From IMG/VR virus record IMGVR_UViG_3300027754_000259, positions 1 through 34,278 of that record: 34,278 nucleotides of DNA, one strand, 5' to 3'. Numbering within the stretch: position 1 is the stretch's first letter; each line of letters starts with the position of its first letter. The notes beneath the pieces were generated by a model. That model searched no databases, was not told the DNA's origin, and worked only from the letters and a program-made list of their open reading frames with translations. Origin of the DNA: a virus. The position numbers and the translations under genes are program-made. Positions 29,127 to 34,278 of this stretch are shown in pieces.

Positions 29127-30349
29127 ATCCACTAGTAACAATAATAATCCCTTATTCAATTGATAGGGGTTATCTTAGTCAAGCAATTGAAAGCGTTAAA
29201 AAACAAACGTATTCCAATATTGAATTATTAATACAAAATGATAATGTTAACGTATCTACTAACATAAACAACGGTATTAAACGTGCGAAAGGTTTATATA
29301 TTAAGTATTTATGTGAAGATGACTATTTAACAACTAACTCAATTACAGATAGCGTTGAAGCTATGCAAGGGTTCGACTTTATTCACGGGGTTGCTAATAA
29401 TGTACACACAAATATCGTGCAAGTGCAAGTGCCAAGGTTTAAGCAGCCTACTTTTAATGATATGATATACAACAATGTTATTCACGGAGGTACACTAATG
29501 TTTAGAAAGGACATTTTAGACGCTGTAAACGGCTTTGATGAGTCATTAACTTGTGCTGAAGAGTACGATTTAAACCTTAGATTGTTAGATGCTGGTTATA
29601 AGTTAGGATATACAGATAAGATTCTATACAATTACCGTAGACATGACGCTCAAAAGAGCTTAGGTAAAGGAATAAACCAAGGTGAACGAGCGCAAAAGAT
29701 ACAAGCAATTAGAGATAAGTTTACTAGAACACCTATAATTGTAGGAATAGCAACCTTTAAAGGGCGTGAATTGTTATTACAAAGGACTATAGAATCTTTA
29801 AAGGGTCAAGTTGATAAGATAATAGTTTACAATAACGAACTAAATACAGACTTAACCGATAACGGTAAGTTTTACGGGTTAAATTATGTGACTAAACCGT
29901 CTTACTATTTCAGTTGTGATGATGATATTATTTACCCTAGCGACTATATACAGAAAACAATACAAGCAATAGACAAACATAATTGTATAGTAACTTACCA
30001 CGGTCGTAGATTGAAAGGTATAGGAGTGGAATACTATAGAGGACATGATTCTTATAGCGCATTTAAAACCGTTAATAATGGAATGTATTTAGATGTATGT
30101 GGGACGGGAGTAACGGCATTTAAAACAGATTATTTTAACCCGTCAAGCTTACTAGATTCTGAACACAAAAAAATGAGTGATGTTATATTCTCACTTAAGG
30201 CAATAAAGGATAAAAAGAAAATGTTTATGTTACCACATTCCCAAGGGTGGATAATAGAACAAAGAACAATAGTAAATATACATACTGAACAAATTAAAAA
30301 CTCACAAATACAAACTAAGTTATGCGACGAAATACTGAATTTGAAATAA
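29123..30349 (+). CDS. Tandem-domain GT2 glycosyltransferase, 408 aa
   Basis: Two GT-A/GT2 domains lie on one chain. Domain 1 (about 1-200) has VTIIIPYSIDRGYLSQAIES, an acidic CEDDYL site (Glu65-Asp67) and HGGTLMFRKDIL, then DESLTCAEEYDLNLRLLDAG. Domain 2 (about 203-408) has VGIATFKGRELLLQRTIESL, a CDDDIIYP site (Asp266-Asp268) and CGTGVTAFK. Both DxD-type sites look intact, so the protein may add two sugars in turn. Its end overlaps the tail-chaperone gene by 28 bases, so it is made with late proteins, which favours glycosylation of a virion component. The acceptor is unknown. Confidence 0.85.
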   Translation: MNPLVTIIIPYSIDRGYLSQAIESVKKQTYSNIELLIQNDNVNVSTNINNGIKRAKGLYIKYLCEDDYLTTNSITDSVEAMQGFDFIHGVANNVHTNIVQVQVPRFKQPTFNDMIYNNVIHGGTLMFRKDILDAVNGFDESLTCAEEYDLNLRLLDAGYKLGYTDKILYNYRRHDAQKSLGKGINQGERAQKIQAIRDKFTRTPIIVGIATFKGRELLLQRTIESLKGQVDKIIVYNNELNTDLTDNGKFYGLNYVTKPSYYFSCDDDIIYPSDYIQKTIQAIDKHNCIVTYHGRRLKGIGVEYYRGHDSYSAFKTVNNGMYLDVCGTGVTAFKTDYFNPSSLLDSEHKKMSDVIFSLKAIKDKKKMFMLPHSQGWIIEQRTIVNIHTEQIKNSQIQTKLCDEILNLK

Positions 30350-30939
30350 AGCTACCTAAAACAATAAACGATTTAAGGATAAGACATTTAAAAGCGTTTA
30401 GTGACGAACACTTTAAGGTTGAAAATATTACACTGAATGATAAGGTTATATTCTTAGCTAATATTACTTTGGTTTCAGTACCTAAGTTATTGACTATTGA
30501 TTATAAAGACATAGAGAAAATGTTTAGTCATTGCATGAATTTATTTGATGGTTACAAAGTGAACGGTAACCCCAAAGAATTGATAACGGTAAATGATATA
30601 GACTATCAATTAGTAGATCAAAAGAAAGTTGGTATAGGTTACCATATTGACGTAGAAAATTCAGACTTTATAAATGACCCTGTAAGATTAGCTTGTGTTA
30701 ATTACATACCTAAGGGAACTATCTACGGTTGCATGGACGAAAACGAAAACATGCTTTACCCTATAAGCTCCAGATATGAAGACTTTAAAGAACATTTTAA
30801 GATGACAGACTTTGTAGAGCTTCAAGGTTTTTTTTTGCTCAGAGACGTAAGATTAATGAGCAACTATATGGAAAGCCTAAAGTTAAAAAAGATGATAAAA
30901 AAGAAGTTAAAAATGTTTGGGCTTGGCACGAAATCATAA
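30322..30939 (+). CDS. Tail assembly chaperone, short form (gpG-like)
   Basis: The 205-aa product of unshifted reading resembles Bacteroidota-phage tail-assembly chaperones: ELKLPKTINDL-like opening (residues 7-17), a central segment with IPKGTIYGC and a C-terminal FFLLRDVRLM helix. It ends in a Lys-rich stretch (LKLKKMIKKKLKMF) encoded by the slippery region. In lambda-type tails the short chaperone coats the tape measure. Its start overlaps the GT2 gene by 28 bases. Order chaperone, tail proteins, tape measure is conserved here. Confidence 0.78.
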   Translation: MRRNTEFEIKLPKTINDLRIRHLKAFSDEHFKVENITLNDKVIFLANITLVSVPKLLTIDYKDIEKMFSHCMNLFDGYKVNGNPKELITVNDIDYQLVDQKKVGIGYHIDVENSDFINDPVRLACVNYIPKGTIYGCMDENENMLYPISSRYEDFKEHFKMTDFVELQGFFLLRDVRLMSNYMESLKLKKMIKKKLKMFGLGTKS

Positions 30940-31079
30940 TTTATCTATCAAAAGAATTAGGTGAAAATAGAAAAGATATAATAAAAATGAATATCTTTAC
31001 ATTTAATAACTGGGTAAACTTCTTTACGTATAAGATAAAAAAAGATAACCCTCCGACAAAGACAATAGTTAGAAGATGA
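30322..31079 (+). CDS. Tail assembly chaperone, -1 frameshift long form (gpGT-like), about 252 aa
   Basis: Reading shifts by -1 at A_AAA_AAG (30885-30891, or 30897-30903) and continues to a TGA at 31077-31079. After the shift at the first site the chain reads KKDDKKEVKNVWAWHEIIIY and then SKELGENRKDIIKMNIFTFNNW, a T-domain-like helical extension with aromatic residues. The stop overlaps the next start (ATGA at 31076-31079), which is what a real gene end looks like, while the unshifted frame would leave 136 bases unused. The long form would recruit tail-tube protein to the chaperone-coated tape measure. Confidence 0.82.
30885..30903 (+). promoter_or_regulatory. Two tandem slippery heptamers A_AAA_AAG (programmed -1 frameshift)
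   Basis: In the frame of the gene starting at 30322, both 30885-30891 and 30897-30903 read A AAA AAG, the most efficient bacterial -1 heptamer. They are five bases apart (30892-30896). Shifting at either leads into the same -1 frame that stays open to 31077. No strong downstream stem is obvious. Confidence 0.8.
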
Positions 31080-31645
31080 CAGAAGCTGAGATATTAGGTA
31101 AGTTGAATTTAGGTAGTTCTAAAGCTATACTTAATAATACGGCTGGTAATCCTATGTCTGCATTACTTTTAAAACTCACTCAGGACGTTATAGATGATTT
31201 ACGTAAAGCAATAGCTGCGCGAGATATAGACGCTAGTAGAAACCTATCACAAGGTATAAAGCCAACAAAGGTAATATACAACGGTAAAGCGGTTAGTGTT
31301 GGTATTGAAATGGATTTCTATTGGAAGTATGTAAACTATGGAGTAAACGGTACTGAAGTTTCACATGGTGCGCCTAATTGGGGTAAAGCTCCTGATAGTG
31401 GTTATTCATTCCATGATTCTATTAAAAGTTGGATAGCTCAAAAGGGTATAGGTTTACCAGAACAATTTAAAACTTATGATTCATTTGCTTGGGCGGTTCA
31501 AAATAGTGTTGTTAAGAAAGGACAAAAACCAAAGCCATTCTTTGAGGACGTTGTTAATGAAAAACTTATTAACGTACTTAAAAAACCTATTCAAAAATTA
31601 TTAGGTAAATCAATTAAAATAAATATTATATCACCATGGCGGTAA
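31076..31645 (+). CDS. Tail completion/neck protein, HK97 gp10-like
   Basis: The 189-aa protein has a helical first half, then FYWKYVNYGVNGTE, a SFHDSIKSWIAQKGIGLP helix region and a C-terminal AWAVQNSVVKKGQKPKPFFEDV. The YVNxGxxGT and KxxKPKPFF pattern recalls gp10-like neck or tail-terminator proteins. It follows the frameshifted chaperone with an ATGA overlap and overlaps the next gene by 10 bases. Together with the neck protein at 9086, this gives two candidate tail-completion proteins; their exact roles are not separable from sequence. Confidence 0.65.
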   Translation: MTEAEILGKLNLGSSKAILNNTAGNPMSALLLKLTQDVIDDLRKAIAARDIDASRNLSQGIKPTKVIYNGKAVSVGIEMDFYWKYVNYGVNGTEVSHGAPNWGKAPDSGYSFHDSIKSWIAQKGIGLPEQFKTYDSFAWAVQNSVVKKGQKPKPFFEDVVNEKLINVLKKPIQKLLGKSIKINIISPWR

Positions 31646-32793
31646 CAATAGCAAGCTCACCACAAAAATACACACCTTCAGATAATCCTATTATTTGGAC
31701 TTTCTACAGCGGTGCAATTGGTAACCCTAACTTTAGTTACATTATTGAGGTTTATGTTAACGCTGTGTTGATTTCATCTCATCAAGTATTCCCTGAAATT
31801 GGCGGTGGTTATTCTCATTTTGATATTAGCGAAATAATTAGACCTATCACACCCGTAGCCATTGTAGGTAGTTCCACTATTGTAACCGATGCAAGTAATT
31901 ATAGAAGCGCGTACGTTAAAATTAGAGAGTTCTACGGATCTACTCCAGCGTTTCATGCTGATGCTACAAGTGCCACAATATATCCTTTTAAAGCGTGTTT
32001 AAATCCTATCGATTTTGATACGTTTGACTATACAGATTTTAAATGTACATCAAATAGTAAAAGATTTTTAACAGACTCACCAAATGATTTGTACATTCGA
32101 GAGGGTAAAGATTATTACTTAAACATAATAACAGACGAGCAAACAGATATAGGTATTATATTAACTTTTTACGATTCAAGTAATACGCTAATAACTTCTA
32201 TCGATTATAATTATGCGACAAGTTTTAAGATAACACAATTCAATCTTAATTCTGACAACTATTTAGCTACTTTAACACAGCCCGTTTTAGATACTGTTTA
32301 TTATGTTGATTATTACATGGCTGATTTAGGGGGTAGTCCAATTAGTGAAACTAAAAGAATGTATTTTGATAGGGGTTGCGACAATGGAGCTGAGCTGATA
32401 TGGTTAAATAAATATGGCTCATTTGATGTTTACAACTACGGACAAAATTTAATAGCTTCATCTGAAATAACTGCTAAAACTTTTGAAAAGCAATATGGCG
32501 GTTGGGTAGATGTTAATTATGTTTTAGATTCGTCTAATGCTGGTGTACATTCTTATTTTAAAACAGCTACAGACAAGGTTAAATTAATTAGTAAATACAT
32601 TGATTCAGATACACAGAACTGGTTAGTAAGGTCGGCATATATATCTGCGCTTGTTTACATGTTTGATGCTACTAGACAGATGGTTAATATTGCGTCCACT
32701 TCTTATGAAGAAAGTAATAACCGATTTGTAGAAGAAACAACAGAGATGGTCGACCTTACACTTCCTAATATTCGTAAATCAATACTATTATAA
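31636..32793 (+). CDS. Tail structural protein, 385 aa
   Basis: A 385-aa beta-rich protein with many aromatic residues (PIIWTFYSGAIGNPNFSYII near the N-terminus) and a C-terminal helix-rich end. The segment MYFDRGCDNGAELIWLNKYG followed by SFDVYNYG (around residues 237-275) is a pattern I associate with tail proteins of Bacteroidota phages. No enzyme motif is visible. The stop is followed directly by the hub-like gene (32794), which suggests a distal-tail or baseplate pair. Confidence 0.68.
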   Translation: MAVTIASSPQKYTPSDNPIIWTFYSGAIGNPNFSYIIEVYVNAVLISSHQVFPEIGGGYSHFDISEIIRPITPVAIVGSSTIVTDASNYRSAYVKIREFYGSTPAFHADATSATIYPFKACLNPIDFDTFDYTDFKCTSNSKRFLTDSPNDLYIREGKDYYLNIITDEQTDIGIILTFYDSSNTLITSIDYNYATSFKITQFNLNSDNYLATLTQPVLDTVYYVDYYMADLGGSPISETKRMYFDRGCDNGAELIWLNKYGSFDVYNYGQNLIASSEITAKTFEKQYGGWVDVNYVLDSSNAGVHSYFKTATDKVKLISKYIDSDTQNWLVRSAYISALVYMFDATRQMVNIASTSYEESNNRFVEETTEMVDLTLPNIRKSILL

Positions 32794-34278
32794 ATGGATA
32801 GATTAGTAGTTAATAATACGGAATTAGATTTAAACGATAGAGTACCATTCCCTTTAAACTTTTCCATAGCAGATAGTAAAGAACCTAATAAGCGTAAAAG
32901 GAATTACTCGAAAGAAGTTGTTATTCCCGGCACGGCTTCAAATATGGCTTTCTTTAGTTCAGCTTATCAATTAGCTTTATCAACTGTTGACAATACTACT
33001 TTAATCGGTTTTAACTTTGACCCAACGGTAAGAGTAAAAGCAAAGTATTATAAAGAGGGTTTACTTGTCTTTAACGGGTTATTAAGATTGAACCAAGTTA
33101 CTATATCAAATGGTGACTATTCGTTTAAATGTACCTTATTCTCAAACTTCATTGATTTATTCATGAAGCTAGGAGATAAAAAGATAAGCGAGTTAGGATG
33201 GTCAGAATATAACCATTTATTAAATAGAACCAACGTAATTAATTCATTTGCTACTTCGGTAAAACTAGAAGGTGTAGATACGGTTAATTTCACAGCAGGC
33301 TTGCCAGATGGTTTTGGTTATCATTACGGATTAGTTGAATACGGCTATACAGCTTATTCGACAAGGTCAACAACTGATATAATACCTTTGACTTATGCGC
33401 GTGAAATATTCACTAAATGTTTAGAGGTTGCTAACTTAACGCATGAGTCTGATTACTTAGATTCTGCAATATACAAAAAGAAACTTGTAGGTTTTGGGGG
33501 AGGTCAAAAAATATCTTTACCATCTACGGAGGTTGCAAATAGACGCGTTAAATTTACAAGCACTTTAAGTAATGTTAAAGAATATGTTTATATAGCTGTA
33601 GACCCTGACAATGCGAATAGATATAGATACTTAGCTAATAATTGGATTGATATGTTAGCAACGTGGGACGGTATAACATCAACTTTAGTACATGATAATT
33701 TTGATCAATACTATATAGACCACACAAATACAGCAGCAGGATATTACAATTACATAACTATAAAAAAACAAGGTTTATATAATCTAAATATATCACACCC
33801 TATAGAAGTAGCTTTTGATTTTGGAGCTATGAGTAACGCTGGAGGTATATTTAATGTTAAGTGGGAAGTTTTAAAAAATGGCGCGGTTATAGATTCTCAA
33901 TTAGTTGAAGAGGGTGATATTAGTACAACTTACGCAAATACATTTATCTATAATAGCAATATTCAATTAAATGTTGGCGATGTTATTACTATGCGGTTTC
34001 AAGTTTATTTAGATTATAAGCTAGACGTCACAATGTTTTCAGGAATAGAACCATTAGAGATAAGTATAACTTCTAGTTCTAACTTTACTACGGATTTAAC
34101 AAGTGTACAAGCTACATTGCAAGACGGTGACGTAGTAGATATTAGTAGATTCATGCCAGATATGAAAGCTAGTACATTCTTTGAAGCTGAAATGTTAATG
34201 GCTAACCTTTATTTTAGTGACCCTGATATTTACGGAGTAATTAAAATAGAACCTTTAAACGATTTTTACAAACCTACT
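32794..34278 (+). CDS. Tail hub/baseplate-like structural protein, N-terminal part (gene continues at position 3)
   Basis: The gene starts at ATG 32794, immediately after the previous stop, and stays open for 495 codons to the right edge. Its last 57 codons repeat the start of the window. The N-terminus (RVPFPLNFSIADSKEPNKRKRNYSKEVVIPGTASN spread over residues 17-51) has the PF-LNFSIAD and KR-NYSK-IPGT pattern seen in large tail-tip proteins of Bacteroidota phages, which resemble gp27-type hubs. Residues about 190-430 are mixed beta. With the 3-1058 part it encodes about 789 aa. Exact role is inferred from position between tail protein and tape measure. Confidence 0.78.
   Translation, partial: MDRLVVNNTELDLNDRVPFPLNFSIADSKEPNKRKRNYSKEVVIPGTASNMAFFSSAYQLALSTVDNTTLIGFNFDPTVRVKAKYYKEGLLVFNGLLRLNQVTISNGDYSFKCTLFSNFIDLFMKLGDKKISELGWSEYNHLLNRTNVINSFATSVKLEGVDTVNFTAGLPDGFGYHYGLVEYGYTAYSTRSTTDIIPLTYAREIFTKCLEVANLTHESDYLDSAIYKKKLVGFGGGQKISLPSTEVANRRVKFTSTLSNVKEYVYIAVDPDNANRYRYLANNWIDMLATWDGITSTLVHDNFDQYYIDHTNTAAGYYNYITIKKQGLYNLNISHPIEVAFDFGAMSNAGGIFNVKWEVLKNGAVIDSQLVEEGDISTTYANTFIYNSNIQLNVGDVITMRFQVYLDYKLDVTMFSGIEPLEISITSSSNFTTDLTSVQATLQDGDVVDISRFMPDMKASTFFEAEMLMANLYFSDPDIYGVIKIEPLNDFYKPT
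34106..34278. repeat. Right copy of the contig-end overlap
   Basis: This stretch aligns without gaps to 1-173 with 9 mismatches, mostly third-codon-position changes. The reading frame of the gene from 32794 passes into the frame of the gene at 3-1058. One of the two copies should be removed when the genome is closed, leaving about 34,105 bp. Confidence 0.93.

Noticed and set aside
1-34278. Integrase, excisionase, repressor, tRNA genes or insertion sequences
   Set aside because: No protein with recombinase or CI-like motifs and no cloverleaf was seen; an undetected divergent one cannot be excluded.
1-34278. Alternative genetic code with a reassigned stop
   Set aside because: TAA, TAG and TGA all end well-formed genes at expected junctions (for example TAG after the tape measure gene), with full-length products on standard reading.

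Overview
The window is essentially one complete double-stranded DNA tailed-phage genome (siphovirus-like: tape measure, frameshifted tail-assembly chaperone, no sheath seen) assembled as a linear contig whose two ends overlap. Positions 34106-34278 repeat 1-173 with 9 mismatches, in the same frame of the same gene, so the molecule closes at about 34.1 kb. All genes lie on the + strand, are tightly packed (many ATGA or TAATG junctions), and use TAA, TAG and TGA normally as stops. The host is probably a low-GC member of the Bacteroidota, most likely Flavobacteriia. The evidence is the AT-rich sequence, A-rich translation leaders without strong Shine-Dalgarno sites, TTG-N17-19-TAnnTTTG promoters, and protein families common in Bacteroidota phages. 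I see no integrase, repressor, tRNA, CRISPR array or insertion sequence, so nothing suggests a temperate life style.

Layout, reading round the circle from packaging: small and large terminase (26320-27910); two small ORFs; a GT4-like and a tandem-GT2 glycosyltransferase (28218-30349); tail-assembly chaperone with a programmed -1 frameshift (30322-31079); gp10-like and tail proteins, with the tail hub-like gene crossing the contig ends (31076-1058); a minor structural protein and the tape measure (1058-3687). A new transcription unit carries an XkdF-like protease/scaffold, the major capsid protein and a tail-tube-like protein (3757-6360), closed by a strong terminator. Next come portal (fused to a winged-helix-like segment and a Mu gpF/SPP1 gp7-like C-terminus), connector, neck protein, fibre and receptor-binding proteins (6433-12841), and a lysis cassette (holin-like plus GH24 endolysin, 13779-14401). 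The order is unusual: the tail block sits between terminase and capsid, and portal lies downstream of the capsid gene.

The early half starts at a textbook Bacteroidota promoter (14543-14572) and runs through many small unknown proteins, an ERF single-strand annealing protein, a HEXXH mini-protein and a C5 DNA methyltransferase (to 19595). A 0.8-kb non-genic stretch follows. It holds a 20-bp hairpin, a tiny lipoprotein gene, twelve copies of an 11-bp iteron in both orientations (19908-20308, the likely replication origin), and a transcribed leader able to form an H-type pseudoknot (20341-20423). Immediately downstream are the replication genes: an SF3 helicase, a coiled-coil protein, an SF2 helicase and a VRR-NUC nuclease, then small proteins, a metallophosphoesterase and the terminase genes. 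No DNA polymerase or separate primase was recognised, so the phage probably borrows the host replisome.

The most interesting regulatory signals are: two promoter styles (TTG plus TAnnTTTR at some sites; a bare TAnnTTT[G/A] placed 3-5 nt before ATG at others, predicting leaderless mRNAs); a 21-bp palindromic motif present three times at transcription-unit borders; the pseudoknot leader; and a possible small RNA between lysis and early genes.
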